A stretch of 64,000 nt of DNA from Aeromicrobium sp. Root236. GTDB taxonomy: Bacteria; Actinomycetota; Actinomycetes; Propionibacteriales; Nocardioidaceae. A program made the position numbers and the translations under genes. Location of the stretch: NCBI RefSeq assembly GCF_001428805.1, contig NZ_LMIS01000001.1, forward strand, positions 3,761,908 to 3,825,907. The letters are read 5' to 3'. Below, one piece after another: positions 31,261-40,217 of the stretch. Every line of letters starts with the position of its first letter. Position 1 is the first letter of the stretch. The notes below the pieces were generated by a model. It had not been told where the DNA came from. It did not search any database and saw only the letters and a program-made list of their open reading frames with translations.

Positions 31261-32103
31261 TCAACCCTTCACTGCGCCGGCGGTCAGGCCGGCGACGATC
31301 TTGCGCTGGAAGAACAGGACGAGGACGACGATGGGGACCGTGGCGACGACGGCACCCGCGGCCAGCAGCGACGCCGGCCGGTTGAACGGATCAGCCCCGA
31401 CGAAGAACGACAGGGCGGCGGGAATGGGGCGGGCCTTCTCGGTCGAGGTGAGCGAGATGCCGAAGACGAAGTCGTTCCACGCGAAGAAGAACGTGAGGAT
31501 CGCCGCGGTGAACACGCCGGGCGCCGCGAGCGGCACGATGACCTTGCGGAACGCCTGCCACGACGTGGCGCCGTCGACCTGGGCGGCCTGCTCCATCTCC
31601 CACGGGATCTCGCGGAAGAACGCCGACAGGGTCCAGATCGCCAGCGGCAACGTGAACGACATGTAGGGGATGATGAGCCCGATCCAGGTGTCGTAGATGC
31701 CGAACGTGCGCCACATGTCGAACAGCGGCCCGACGAGCGAGACGACCGGGAACATCGCGATGACCAGGGCCGTCGTCAGCACGAACTTCTTGCCCTTGAA
31801 CTCGAGCCGCGCGATGGCATACGCCGCCAGGGTCGCGAGGATCACCGAGAGTGCCGTCGCGATCAGCGAGATGCCGATCGAGTTGAAGATCGCGTGCCGG
31901 AACTGCTCGTCGTGGAGGACGTCCTTGTAGTTCTTCCAACCGGCGCCGCCACCGTCAGAGGGGAAGAAGCCGGGGCTGCCGTTGGTGACGGCCTCCTGGG
32001 ACTTGAACGACAGCGAGATGATCCAGGCCACCGGCAACAGGCACCAGAAGAGGATGAAGACGACACCGATTGCGGTGAGGATGCGGCCGCGAAGGTCCTT
32101 CAT
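31261..32103 (-). CDS. Carbohydrate ABC transporter permease (MalG type)
   Basis: 280-aa membrane protein with six helices and the EAA loop EAAQVDGATSWQAFRKVIVPLAAPG near residue 180, where the ATPase docks. It pairs with the permease whose gene ends one base upstream. Sugar specificity is inferred from the adjoining alpha-glucosidase: maltose, trehalose or another alpha-glucoside. Confidence 0.9.
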   Translation of the reverse strand: MKDLRGRILTAIGVVFILFWCLLPVAWIISLSFKSQEAVTNGSPGFFPSDGGGAGWKNYKDVLHDEQFRHAIFNSIGISLIATALSVILATLAAYAIARLEFKGKKFVLTTALVIAMFPVVSLVGPLFDMWRTFGIYDTWIGLIIPYMSFTLPLAIWTLSAFFREIPWEMEQAAQVDGATSWQAFRKVIVPLAAPGVFTAAILTFFFAWNDFVFGISLTSTEKARPIPAALSFFVGADPFNRPASLLAAGAVVATVPIVVLVLFFQRKIVAGLTAGAVKG

Positions 32104-32104
32104 C

Positions 32105-33043
32105 TCAGTTCTCCTGTCGTGCGGCCGACAGGTCGACCTTGAAGAGCTTGACGATCCCGTAGGCCACGACCAGCACGGACAGGAACAGCAGGACGGAGAG
32201 CGCGGAGCCGATGCCCAGCTGGAACTGCTCGATCACCTGCCGGTAGGTCAGGAACGAGATCGACTCGGTGTGGTTGGCACCGGCGGTCATCACGAAGATG
32301 TTGTCGAAGATGCGGTAGGCGTCGAGGGCTCGGAACAGCACCGCCACCATGATCGCCGCCCGCATGTTGGGCAGGATCACCTTGTAGAGCCGCTGGAACC
32401 ACGTCGCCCCGTCGACCTTGGCGGCCTCGAGCATGTCCTCGGAGACCTGCGCGAGCCCGGCCAGGAGCAGCAGCGACATGAACGGCGTGGTCTTCCAGAT
32501 CTCCGACGCCATGATCGCGACGATCGAGGAGTCGTACTTGGCGAACCAGTTGAAGTCGTCGCCGAAGAACGGCAGCCACCCGTTGACGAAACCGTTGGTG
32601 TTGGAGAACGCGAACTGCCAGGCGAAGCCCGAGACGACGGTGATGACGCCGTAGGGGATCAGGATCGAGGTGCGGATCGTGCCGCGCGCGAAGATCAGCT
32701 TGTGCATGACCATCGCGAACGCGAAGCCGATGACCAGCTCGATCGTCACGGTGACGATCATGATCATCACGGTGTTGCCGGTGTCCTGCCAGAAGAGCTT
32801 GTCGCTGAGTGCCGTCCAGTAGTTCTGGAACCCGACGAACTCCTTGTCGTCGGGCGCCGTGAGCGAGTAGCTGAACATCGACAGGTAGAGCGCCCGCAGC
32901 ATCGGGAAAGCCGTGACGACCAGCATCAGCACGACGGCCGGGGCCACAAGCTTGCGGGCCAACGAGTTCTCGGCGCGCGTCCGGTCCGAGTCGACCGCCT
33001 TGGGCGCCTCGTCCGGAGCCGCCGTCTGTACGTACGTACTCAC
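32105..33043 (-). CDS. Carbohydrate ABC transporter permease (MalF type)
   Basis: 312-aa membrane permease with an N-terminal cytoplasmic stretch, six to seven helices and the EAA loop LEAAKVDGATWFQRLYKVILPNMR near residue 215. It overlaps the binding-protein gene by four bases and is followed one base later by the partner permease. Together with the MalG-type subunit it forms the translocation pore. Confidence 0.9.
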   Translation of the reverse strand: MSTYVQTAAPDEAPKAVDSDRTRAENSLARKLVAPAVVLMLVVTAFPMLRALYLSMFSYSLTAPDDKEFVGFQNYWTALSDKLFWQDTGNTVMIMIVTVTIELVIGFAFAMVMHKLIFARGTIRTSILIPYGVITVVSGFAWQFAFSNTNGFVNGWLPFFGDDFNWFAKYDSSIVAIMASEIWKTTPFMSLLLLAGLAQVSEDMLEAAKVDGATWFQRLYKVILPNMRAAIMVAVLFRALDAYRIFDNIFVMTAGANHTESISFLTYRQVIEQFQLGIGSALSVLLFLSVLVVAYGIVKLFKVDLSAARQEN

Positions 33044-34356
33044 AAGAGCGCCTTTCCCTTGAGGATGGCCGAAAGGAAGTCAGCCGACTTCTTGGGTGTG
33101 TTCGGGCCGACCGAGTTGGGTGAGTGCCACCGCGACTGGATCGCGCTCGAGATCTGGCTGTAGAACGCGCTCTTGGGCCGCGGGCCGCCGGTGTCGACGC
33201 TCTGGCTGAACAGCTGCAGCAGATCGGCCGGGTAGGCCTTCTTGAGCTCGGCCGAGTCGTAGACCGACTGACGCGAGGGCATCAGGCCCTCGTTGACGGC
33301 GAGCGCGGTCTGCGCCTTGGCGTTGGTCACGCAGACGGCGGCGGCCTTGGCGTAGTCGAGGTGCTTGGAGTAGGAACCGACCCCGATGTCGATGCCACCG
33401 ATCGGCGGCTTGGACTCCTCGCCGGCGACCGTCTGGGGGTAGCGGGCCCAGCCGAGGTCTTCGAAGCCCTTCTTGCCCTTGGGGCCGCTCGGCTTGTCGA
33501 TGAGGCCCTCGTAGTTCTTGTAGACGAACGTCCAGTTGGTCATGAACTCGCCGGGTCCCTTGGCGGGGAACATCGAACCGAGGCTCGTGCCCTCGTTGGA
33601 CGTCGTGAAGTCGGGCTGTGCTGCGGGGGACTTGGCGAGCTTCCTGATGACGGCTGCGGCGTCCTTGCCTGCCTTGGAGTCGATCGTGACCTTGGCGTCA
33701 CGCCCCTTCTCCACCGTTGACGGGTCGAGGATGTTGCCGCCGGCGCCCTGGATCAAAGCGTTGATCCACACGACGTAGGCCTCGTACTTGTTGGCCTGGA
33801 CGCCGACCGTGGCGCCGTTGTCGCCGGCGGCGTCGATCACCTGGTCCCAGGTGACGGGCTTGGTCATGTCGAGCCCGGCCTTCTCGGCGAGCGAGCGGCG
33901 GTACCAGAGCACCTGGGTGTTGGCCCACTGCGGCGCCGCGACGACCTTGTCGTCCCACTTCACCGTCTCGGCCGCCCCCTTGAGCACGTCGGCGTCGAGG
34001 ACCTTGTCGGCCTGCTCACCCTCGAAGGGGGCGAGCCACTCGGCGTTGGCGAACTCGGGCACGAAGACCGGGTCGAGGCTCATCAGGTCGGTCGAGCTGT
34101 CCTTGGCCGCCAGGCGTCGGGCGAGCTGCGTGCGCTGGTCGGTCGCGCTGGCCGGGAGCAGCTGGATCTTGATGTCGTACTTGCTGGTGCTGCAGTCCTT
34201 GGCGAGCTTGTTGAGCGTGACCTGCCCGTCCGGGTTGATGTACCAGTTGAGCGATGCCTTGCCGCCGCTGCCACTTCCGCAGGCGGCCAGCACACTCATG
34301 GACAGCGCCGCCGCGGCACAGCCGGCAACGACTCGTCGAACAGAACGTACGGCCAT
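33040..34356 (-). CDS. Carbohydrate ABC transporter substrate-binding lipoprotein
   Basis: 438-aa extracellular binding protein (type 1 sugar-binding family). The signal is of the lipoprotein kind: basic RSVRRVVAG, hydrophobic AAALSMSV and lipobox LAACG with Cys near residue 26. Motifs such as WYINPDGQ near the N terminus and GGIDIGVGSYSKH near 335 resemble trehalose/maltose-type binding proteins of actinobacteria. Start ATG 34356 has GGGGGAGGA right upstream. The gene should be first in its own transcript, with a promoter in the 101-bp gap after the alpha-glucosidase gene. Confidence 0.87.
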   Translation of the reverse strand: MAVRSVRRVVAGCAAAALSMSVLAACGSGSGGKASLNWYINPDGQVTLNKLAKDCSTSKYDIKIQLLPASATDQRTQLARRLAAKDSSTDLMSLDPVFVPEFANAEWLAPFEGEQADKVLDADVLKGAAETVKWDDKVVAAPQWANTQVLWYRRSLAEKAGLDMTKPVTWDQVIDAAGDNGATVGVQANKYEAYVVWINALIQGAGGNILDPSTVEKGRDAKVTIDSKAGKDAAAVIRKLAKSPAAQPDFTTSNEGTSLGSMFPAKGPGEFMTNWTFVYKNYEGLIDKPSGPKGKKGFEDLGWARYPQTVAGEESKPPIGGIDIGVGSYSKHLDYAKAAAVCVTNAKAQTALAVNEGLMPSRQSVYDSAELKKAYPADLLQLFSQSVDTGGPRPKSAFYSQISSAIQSRWHSPNSVGPNTPKKSADFLSAILKGKALL

Positions 34357-34382
34357 TCCTCCCCCAACCCGATCCCGTTCGC

Positions 34383-34423
34383 GACCGGCACGTGATGCCG
34401 GTCACAGGGACACGCCGAACCTA
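34383..34423 (-). promoter_or_regulatory. Promoter and operator candidate for the alpha-glucoside ABC operon
   Basis: On the minus strand a TAGGTT box (34418-34423) is followed, from about ten bases after the expected start, by an 8-bp inverted repeat GACCGGCA/TGCCGGTC (34383-34403) with a 5-base centre. This is the usual place for a LacI-family repressor site controlling sugar uptake. It could also act as a hairpin between the two genes. No LacI gene is in the window. Confidence 0.5.
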
Positions 34424-34457
34424 ACCGCCTGCCCGAGGGAGCGCAACAGGGAGGTGG

Positions 34458-36119
34458 TCAGAGATGCAGCCAGACCGTCTCATCCGTGCCGAGCGGGGCC
34501 CCGGGCTCGAGCGGCTGGCTCGAGGCGAGGACCGTGGTGCCGTCGGGGAGGGCCAGGGGTTGGTCGCCGAGATTCGCCAGGACGGTGACCTCGCCGGCCG
34601 CGGACGTGACCGCGAAGGCCAGGACGGTGTCCGGGAATCCGTCGAGCCACGTCAGGTTGCCGCGGCCGAGACGAAGGGCATGACGAAGCGCCAGCAACGT
34701 CCGGTAGAGCTCGAGTGTGGACCCAAGCACGCCGCGCTGCGGGTCGGCCGCGAGTGGTCCGTACTCGGGCGGCTGGGGCAGCCAGGGCTGGTCGCCGGGG
34801 CCGAACCCGTACGACGGGGCATCGGCCTCCCAGGGCACCGGTACGCGGCAGCCGTCGCGGCCCTTGGACGCCCCGCCAGTACGCGCGAAGGTCGGGTCCT
34901 GCCGGCTCTCGTCGGGCAACTGCGTCGCCTCGGGCAGACCCAGCTCCTCGCCCTGGAACAGGTATGCGGAGCCCGGCAGTGCCAGCATGACGGCGGTGGC
35001 CGCGCGGGCACGGCGCAGGCCGAGCTCGGCGTCCGGCTGCTGGTCGTCGGCGCCGATGCCCTCGACGCGGTGCAGGCCCGGTTGCTGCGGGTAGCCGAGC
35101 CGGCTCGCGTGGCGTACGACGTCGTGGTTGGACAGCACCCAGGTCTGCGGCGCCCCGACCGCCTCGGCCTGGGCGAGCGAGTGGGTGATCGTCCGGCGCT
35201 GGTCGTCCGCGAGCCACGGCGTCATGAGGTACTCGAAGTTGAACGACTGGTGCAGCTCGTCGTGGCGTACGTAGCGCGCGAGCGCCTCGGCGGGAAGGAC
35301 CCATGCCTCGGCGCACAGGATGCGGTCGGCATCCTCGCCGTCCACGGCGTACGAGTCGGTGATCCGACGCCAGCTGCCGTAGATGTCGTGGACGCCCGGC
35401 TGATCCCACATCGGCGCGAGGGCCGTCGGCTCGGACCATTGGTCGTGCTCGCTGTCGGGCAGTCCGTCGGCCTTGACGAGACCGTGCGCGACGTCGATCC
35501 GGAACCCGTCGACGCCTCGATCGAGCCAGAATCGCAGGACGTCCTCGAGCTCGCCACGCACCTCGGCGTTGGTCCAGTCGAAGTCGGGCTGGCTGGTGTC
35601 GAACAGGTGCAGGTACCACTGACCCGGTGTGCCGTCCGGCTCCGTGACCCGCGTCCATGCAGGGCCCCCGAACAGGCTCTGCCAGTTGTTGGGCGGCTGC
35701 TCGCCGCCGTCGCCACCGTCGCGAAAGATGTAGCGCGCCCGCTCCGCACTCCCTGGCTTTGAGGCCAGTGCCGCCTTGAACCACGCGTGGTCGCTCGACG
35801 AGTGGTTGGGCACGATGTCGACGATGACCCGCAGCCCGAGCTCGTGCGCACGAGCCATCAAGGCGTCGAACGCCGCGAGGTCGCCGAACACCGGGTCGAC
35901 GTCGCGGTAGTCGGCGACGTCGTAGCCGGCGTCGCGCTGGGGCGAGGTGTAGAACGGCGAGAGCCAGACGGCGTCGACGCCCAGGTCGGCCAGGTGGGGG
36001 AGGCGGGTCGTGATGCCGGGCAGGTCGCCGATCCCGTCGCCGTCGGAGTCCGCCCACGAGCGGGGATAGACCTGGTAGATCACCGCGTCCCGCCACCACT
36101 GCTCGCCTGAGCCCGCCAT
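34458..36119 (-). CDS. Glycoside hydrolase family 13 alpha-glucosidase
   Basis: 553-aa GH13 enzyme of the oligo-1,6-glucosidase/alpha-glucosidase type, cytoplasmic (no signal peptide). Conserved regions are visible: DIVPNHSS near 110, [12 protein letters not shown] near 205 (nucleophile Asp), CAEAWVLP near 270 (acid/base Glu) and [10 protein letters not shown] near 325. It should hydrolyse the alpha-glucoside brought in by the adjacent importer to glucose. It lies upstream of the importer genes on the same strand, 101 bp apart. Confidence 0.9.
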   Translation of the reverse strand: MAGSGEQWWRDAVIYQVYPRSWADSDGDGIGDLPGITTRLPHLADLGVDAVWLSPFYTSPQRDAGYDVADYRDVDPVFGDLAAFDALMARAHELGLRVIVDIVPNHSSSDHAWFKAALASKPGSAERARYIFRDGGDGGEQPPNNWQSLFGGPAWTRVTEPDGTPGQWYLHLFDTSQPDFDWTNAEVRGELEDVLRFWLDRGVDGFRIDVAHGLVKADGLPDSEHDQWSEPTALAPMWDQPGVHDIYGSWRRITDSYAVDGEDADRILCAEAWVLPAEALARYVRHDELHQSFNFEYLMTPWLADDQRRTITHSLAQAEAVGAPQTWVLSNHDVVRHASRLGYPQQPGLHRVEGIGADDQQPDAELGLRRARAATAVMLALPGSAYLFQGEELGLPEATQLPDESRQDPTFARTGGASKGRDGCRVPVPWEADAPSYGFGPGDQPWLPQPPEYGPLAADPQRGVLGSTLELYRTLLALRHALRLGRGNLTWLDGFPDTVLAFAVTSAAGEVTVLANLGDQPLALPDGTTVLASSQPLEPGAPLGTDETVWLHL

Positions 36120-36223
36120 GTTCGCCTCCCTCCGGGCGCCGGACCGGCACCGCCACCAAACGTACGCACGGCGTGGGCGGGCACCGACGTCGGGCGTACG
36201 ACCGCGCAGGATAGGTTTTGGCC

Positions 36224-36634
36224 ATGTCGCAACGCACCCTCGTCCTCATCAAGCCCGACGCCGTACGCCGCGGACTGACCGGCCAGATCCTGTCGCGGTT
36301 CGAGGCCAAGGGCCTGACGATCGTCGCGCTCGAGCAGCGGACGATCGACGCCGCCCAGGCCGATGCCCACTACGCCGAGCACGTCGATCAGCCGTGGTAC
36401 CCGCCGCTGCGTGAGTTCGCGATCTCGGGACCGCTCGTCGCGCTCGTGCTCGAGGGCGACGAGGCGATCGCGGTCGTACGCCTGCTCAACGGCGTCACCG
36501 ACGGTCGCCAGGCGGCGCCCGGCACGATCCGTGGTGACCTGTCGCTGTCCAACCGCGAGAACCTCGTGCACGCCTCGGACTCCGAGGAGTCGGCCAAGCG
36601 CGAGATCGACCTCTGGTTCCCCGAGCTGTCATGA
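36224..36634 (+). CDS. ndk: Nucleoside diphosphate kinase
   Basis: 136-aa enzyme that balances nucleoside triphosphates by phosphate transfer through a histidine. TLVLIKPDAVRRGL is at the N terminus and the catalytic His is in ENLVHASDS near residue 115. ATG 36224 gives the standard length and lies six bases after TAGGTT (36212-36217), so the message is probably leaderless. It overlaps the next gene by four bases. Confidence 0.95.
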   Translation: MSQRTLVLIKPDAVRRGLTGQILSRFEAKGLTIVALEQRTIDAAQADAHYAEHVDQPWYPPLREFAISGPLVALVLEGDEAIAVVRLLNGVTDGRQAAPGTIRGDLSLSNRENLVHASDSEESAKREIDLWFPELS

Positions 36635-37284
36635 CCTCGATCGGGGTGCTCGGCACCGGCGTCGTCGGTCGTACGTTCGCGTCGCGGCTGGCCGGGCTGG
36701 GTGTCGACGTCCTCGTCGGTGCACGTACCGCTGACTCCCCGAGCCTGGAGCCGGTCGCCGCGCTCGGCGTGCGCACGGGCTCGTTCGCCGACGCGGTCGC
36801 CCACGCCGACGTCATCGTCAACGCGACGAACGGCCTGCACTCGATCGCTGCGCTCGAGAGCGTCGGCGCCGAGGCGCTGTCCGGCAAGACCCTCATCGAC
36901 GTGTCCAACGAGCTCCAGCCCGTCGAGGGTGGCTACCCGAAGCCGATGGCGTCGACCGACGACTCGTTGGGCCAGCGCATCCAGGCCGCGTTCCCCGACC
37001 TGCGGGTCGTGAAGTCGCTCAACACCATGAACTGCACGGTGATGGTGGACCCGTCGATCGTCGAGGGCGACCACGTGGTGTTCCTGAGCGGCGACGACGC
37101 CGAGGCGAAGGACCGGGCTCGCGAGTTCCTCGCGCTGCTGGGCTGGCGCCCCGTGCAGGTCGTCGACCTGGGCGGGATCGACACGGCCGCGGCCGTGGAG
37201 ATGACGATGTCGCTGTGGATGCGCGTGACGATCGCGCGTGGGTCGAACGCCCCACGGTTCAACTGGGCGATCAACTCCGGCTGA
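36631..37284 (+). CDS. NADP-dependent oxidoreductase, F420-reductase-like Rossmann protein
   Basis: 217-aa protein of the NADPH:F420 oxidoreductase/NAD-binding F420 superfamily: GVLGTGVVGRTFASRLAGLG (residues 4-23) binds the dinucleotide, and the following VLVGART suggests NADP preference. The rest follows the compact single-domain form of the family (KSLNTMNC near 130). Physiological substrate is not evident; F420 or a related deazaflavin is possible in an actinomycete. It is translationally coupled to ndk. Confidence 0.75.
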   Translation: MTSIGVLGTGVVGRTFASRLAGLGVDVLVGARTADSPSLEPVAALGVRTGSFADAVAHADVIVNATNGLHSIAALESVGAEALSGKTLIDVSNELQPVEGGYPKPMASTDDSLGQRIQAAFPDLRVVKSLNTMNCTVMVDPSIVEGDHVVFLSGDDAEAKDRAREFLALLGWRPVQVVDLGGIDTAAAVEMTMSLWMRVTIARGSNAPRFNWAINSG

Positions 37285-37285
37285 C

Positions 37286-37912
37286 TCAGACGTACGTCGG
37301 CTGGCGCAGGTGGTGCACGACCTCGTGGAACTGCCCGCGTACGTCCTCGGGCAGCCAGATCACGTGGTTGGACACCGAGGCGAGGTCGACGTCCTCCTGC
37401 AGGGTGACGACGTCGACGACCTGCCGCGGGAAGTCGCGCTCCCGCTCCTCGAACTCCAGCAGGGACACGCGCACGGTCACGCCGAACGAGTTGGGGTTGA
37501 CCAGCCCGATGCCCCAGAAGTCGGCGGGTTCGTCCGTGGCCTTCTGCTCCAGGTCGATCATGACGCTGCGGGTGTCCTGCTCGAGCGCCGGATGGTCGAC
37601 CTCCTCGACAGCCGCCAGCTCGACGCGCACACCACGGACCTGACGGCTGCCTGGGCCGTCGAATCGCAGGATGTCGCGCAGCGTCCCGCCGGCGGGCAGC
37701 AGCGGACCGCCGAGGTGCGAGCCGTTGACGGTCTGCGTCACGACGTTGGGCAGCTCGTGGCCGTAGATGCTGATCGGCGTGAAGGCGAGCGTCGGCAGGA
37801 CGGACACCTCGGTGTGGTTCTCGACCGTGAGCACCTGGTCGGGACCGCCGTCAGTGGCCACCGGCACGTAGTTCAGGGAGAACGGGCGCTTCTCGCGGGG
37901 TTTGCGTCTCAC
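37286..37912 (-). CDS. Hypothetical protein, 208 aa
   Basis: I do not recognise this protein. It has no signal peptide or membrane helix. The N terminus is basic (MRRKPREKRPFS), followed by a mixed beta-rich body with acidic patches such as EFEERERDF; two long strand-like segments VLTVENHTEVSV and VRGVRVELAAVEEV suggest a beta-sandwich. It ends one base from the convergent neighbouring stop. Its 5' side abuts the MITE-like element, which begins 14 bp upstream of its start and may supply or disturb its promoter. Confidence 0.65.
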   Translation of the reverse strand: MRRKPREKRPFSLNYVPVATDGGPDQVLTVENHTEVSVLPTLAFTPISIYGHELPNVVTQTVNGSHLGGPLLPAGGTLRDILRFDGPGSRQVRGVRVELAAVEEVDHPALEQDTRSVMIDLEQKATDEPADFWGIGLVNPNSFGVTVRVSLLEFEERERDFPRQVVDVVTLQEDVDLASVSNHVIWLPEDVRGQFHEVVHHLRQPTYV

Positions 37913-37925
37913 ACCACGAGCCTAG

Positions 37926-38085
37926 GGCGTGTCAGCCAATTCCCAGCCGGGGTGCGCACCCCCGCATCCCGTCTGACTGCGTTATCGTCTGTCGCCGCAC
38001 AACCCCGGTGCGTCTCCCTCCTCTGCCTTGTCAGACGGGCGCGGATGCCACGCACCCTGATCGACTGCGAATTGGCTGACACGCC
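37926..38085. mobile_element. MITE-like 160-bp element with 17-bp terminal inverted repeats and CTAG target duplication
   Basis: Left end GGCGTGTCAGCCAATTC (37926-37942) and right end, its exact reverse complement (38069-38085), are flanked on both sides by CTAG (37922-37925 and 38086-38089). A nested pair CCCGTCTGAC/GTCAGACGGG (37968-37977 and 38030-38039) is almost concentric, and GGGGTGCGCACCCC (37949-37962) forms a further dyad, so the whole element can fold on itself. It has no open frame of note and no transposase. Size, ends and a 4-bp CTAG duplication are those of a non-autonomous IS-derived element, perhaps IS5-related. It fills most of the 233-bp gap between two divergent genes. Confidence 0.75.
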
Positions 38086-38145
38086 CTAGGGCGTCCACCC
38101 GAGCGACGTTTTCGCGCCGCGGGATGCAGCGCCTAACCTAGAGGC

Positions 38146-40077
38146 ATGTCCGTCGAGTCCGTCTTCCCACGCCTTGAACCGCTGCTCCCGTCTGTCGGCA
38201 AGCCCATCCAGTACGTCGGTGGCGAGCTCAACGCGACGAGCAAGGAGTGGGACTCAGCGCAGGTGCGCTGGGCACTGATGTACCCCGATGCGTACGAGGT
38301 GGGGCTGCCCAACCAGGGCGTGCAGATCCTCTACGAAGTCCTCAACGAGCGCGACTGGATCCTGGCAGAGCGTACGTACGCGGTGTTCTCCGACATGGAG
38401 AAGGTCATGCGCGACAACGACATCCCGCAGTTCACGGTCGATGCGCACCGTCCGGTCAGGGCGTTCGACCTGTTCGGCATCTCGTTCTCGACCGAGCTCG
38501 GCTACACCAACATGCTGACCGCGCTCGACCTCGCCGGCATCCCGCTCCACGCAGTCGACCGCGGCGACGACGACCCGATCGTCATCGCCGGCGGCCACTC
38601 GGCGTTCAACCCCGAGCCGATCGCCGACTTCCTCGACGCTGCGGTGCTCGGCGACGGCGAGGAGATCGTGCTGGCGATCAGCGAGGTCGTCCGTGAGTGG
38701 AAGGACGAGGGCCGGCCCGGCGGGCGCGACGAGGTCCTCATGCGCCTCGCCAAGTCCGGTGGCGTCTACGTCCCGAAGTTCTACGACGTGACCTACCTGC
38801 CCGACGGCCGCATCCAGCGCATCGTGCCCAACCGGCCCGGTGTGCCGTGGCGGGTCGCCAAGCACACGCTGATGGACCTCGACTCCTGGCCATACCCCAA
38901 GAACCCGCTGGTGCCGCTCGCCGAGACCGTGCACGAGCGCTTCAGTGTCGAGATCTTCCGCGGCTGCACGCGCGGCTGCCGGTTCTGCCAGGCCGGCATG
39001 ATCACCCGGCCGGTGCGCGAGCGCTCGATCGAGGGCATCGGCGCGATGGTGCAGAACGGGCTCGACAAGACCGGTTTCGAGGAGGTCGGCCTGCTGTCGC
39101 TGTCGAGCGCTGACCACACCGAGATCGGCGAGGTCGCCAAGCAGCTGGGCGATCGCTACGAGGGCACCAACACCTCGCTGTCGCTGCCGTCGACCCGCGT
39201 CGACGCGTTCAACATCACGCTGGCCAACGAGTTCAGCCGCAACGGCCGTCGCTCGGGCCTGACCTTCGCGCCTGAGGGCGGCAGCGAGCGCCTCCGCAAG
39301 GTCATCAACAAGATGGTGACCGAGGACGACCTGATCCGCACCGTCGCCGCTGCCTATTCGCACGGCTGGCGTCAGGTCAAGCTCTACTTCATGTGCGGCC
39401 TGCCGACCGAGACCGACGACGACGTGATGCAGATCGGCGAGCTCGCCAAGCGGGTCATCCAGACCGGTCGCGAGGTCTCGGGCCGCAACGACATCCGGTG
39501 CACCGTGTCGATCGGCGGGTTCGTGCCCAAGCCGCACACGCCGTTCCAGTGGGCCTCGCAGCTCGACCACGAGACGACGGACGAGCGCCTCAAGAAGCTC
39601 CGCGATGCTGTCCGCGCCGACAAGCGCTACGGCAAGGCGATCGGCTTCCGCTACCACGACGGCAAGCCCGGGATCATCGAAGGACTCCTGTCCCGCGGCG
39701 ACCGTCGCGTCGGCCGCGTCATCGAGGCCGTGTGGCGCGACGGCGGGCGCTTCGACGGCTGGAGCGAGCACTTCTCGTACGACCGCTGGGCCGACAAGAC
39801 CGCTGAAGCGCTGGCCGACGAGCCGGTCGACCTCGACTGGTACACCGTCCGTGAGCGCGAGTACGCCGAGGTGCTGCCCTGGGACCACCTCGACGCCGGT
39901 CTCGACCGCGACTGGCTCTGGGAGGACTGGCAGGACTCGCTCAACCCCGACGGCGCCCTCGAGGTCGAGGACTGCCGCTGGACGCCGTGCTTCGACTGCG
40001 GTGTCTGCCCGCAGATGGACCTCGAGATTCAGATCGGCCCGACCGGCAAGAACCTGCTGCCGCTCACTGTCGTCTGA
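38146..40077 (+). CDS. TIGR03960-type B12-binding radical SAM protein
   Basis: 643-aa radical SAM enzyme. An N-terminal region resembling a B12-binding domain (about 40-200) precedes the radical SAM core, where the cluster motif is CTRGCRFCQ near residue 275 (three Cys spaced CxxxCxxC). The C-terminal part carries a further Cys set CFDCGVCPQMD near 620. In related genomes it stands directly before the DUF2344 gene and a RNase E/G gene and is presumed to act in tRNA/rRNA modification or a linked process; the reaction is not known. Here the partner lies 4.9 kb away. ATG 38146 follows TAACCT (38134-38139) by six bases. Confidence 0.9.
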   Translation: MSVESVFPRLEPLLPSVGKPIQYVGGELNATSKEWDSAQVRWALMYPDAYEVGLPNQGVQILYEVLNERDWILAERTYAVFSDMEKVMRDNDIPQFTVDAHRPVRAFDLFGISFSTELGYTNMLTALDLAGIPLHAVDRGDDDPIVIAGGHSAFNPEPIADFLDAAVLGDGEEIVLAISEVVREWKDEGRPGGRDEVLMRLAKSGGVYVPKFYDVTYLPDGRIQRIVPNRPGVPWRVAKHTLMDLDSWPYPKNPLVPLAETVHERFSVEIFRGCTRGCRFCQAGMITRPVRERSIEGIGAMVQNGLDKTGFEEVGLLSLSSADHTEIGEVAKQLGDRYEGTNTSLSLPSTRVDAFNITLANEFSRNGRRSGLTFAPEGGSERLRKVINKMVTEDDLIRTVAAAYSHGWRQVKLYFMCGLPTETDDDVMQIGELAKRVIQTGREVSGRNDIRCTVSIGGFVPKPHTPFQWASQLDHETTDERLKKLRDAVRADKRYGKAIGFRYHDGKPGIIEGLLSRGDRRVGRVIEAVWRDGGRFDGWSEHFSYDRWADKTAEALADEPVDLDWYTVREREYAEVLPWDHLDAGLDRDWLWEDWQDSLNPDGALEVEDCRWTPCFDCGVCPQMDLEIQIGPTGKNLLPLTVV

Positions 40078-40142
40078 GCCGCTCCCGCGCCGGGTCGTCC
40101 GAGCCTGCCTTAGGGCGGCTCAGCCGCAGGTCAGGAGCAAGA

Positions 40143-40177
40143 TAAGGCATTCGTCCGATGTGGCGACCCCACCTTAG
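40143..40177 (+). promoter_or_regulatory. Conserved 35-nt cis element, copy 1
   Basis: Located 41 bp before the small gene at 40218. It matches the element at 43426-43460 at 27 of 35 positions, including a shared CCGATGTGGC core preceded by GCAT-N-CG-N. The ends TAAGG/CCTTA (40143-40147 and 40172-40176) are complementary, so it can form a stem; GCCTTA at 40107-40112 could pair with the same TAAGGC instead, giving two exclusive folds. It may be a promoter/operator or a leader RNA. Confidence 0.6.
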
Positions 40178-40217
40178 GAATCACGATGGAGACATCGAGA
40201 TCGAAGGAGTGGTCACC

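Noticed and set aside
40143-40177. Sigma-28-type promoter (TAAR...CCGAT) in the shared element
   Set aside because: The spacing between TAAG and CCGATG is only about 8 bases against the ~15 expected, and no flagellar genes are present.
40158-40217. Longer start for small protein A at 40158
   Set aside because: That ATG lies within the conserved cis element and has no ribosome site, while ATG 40218 has AAGGAG at correct spacing.
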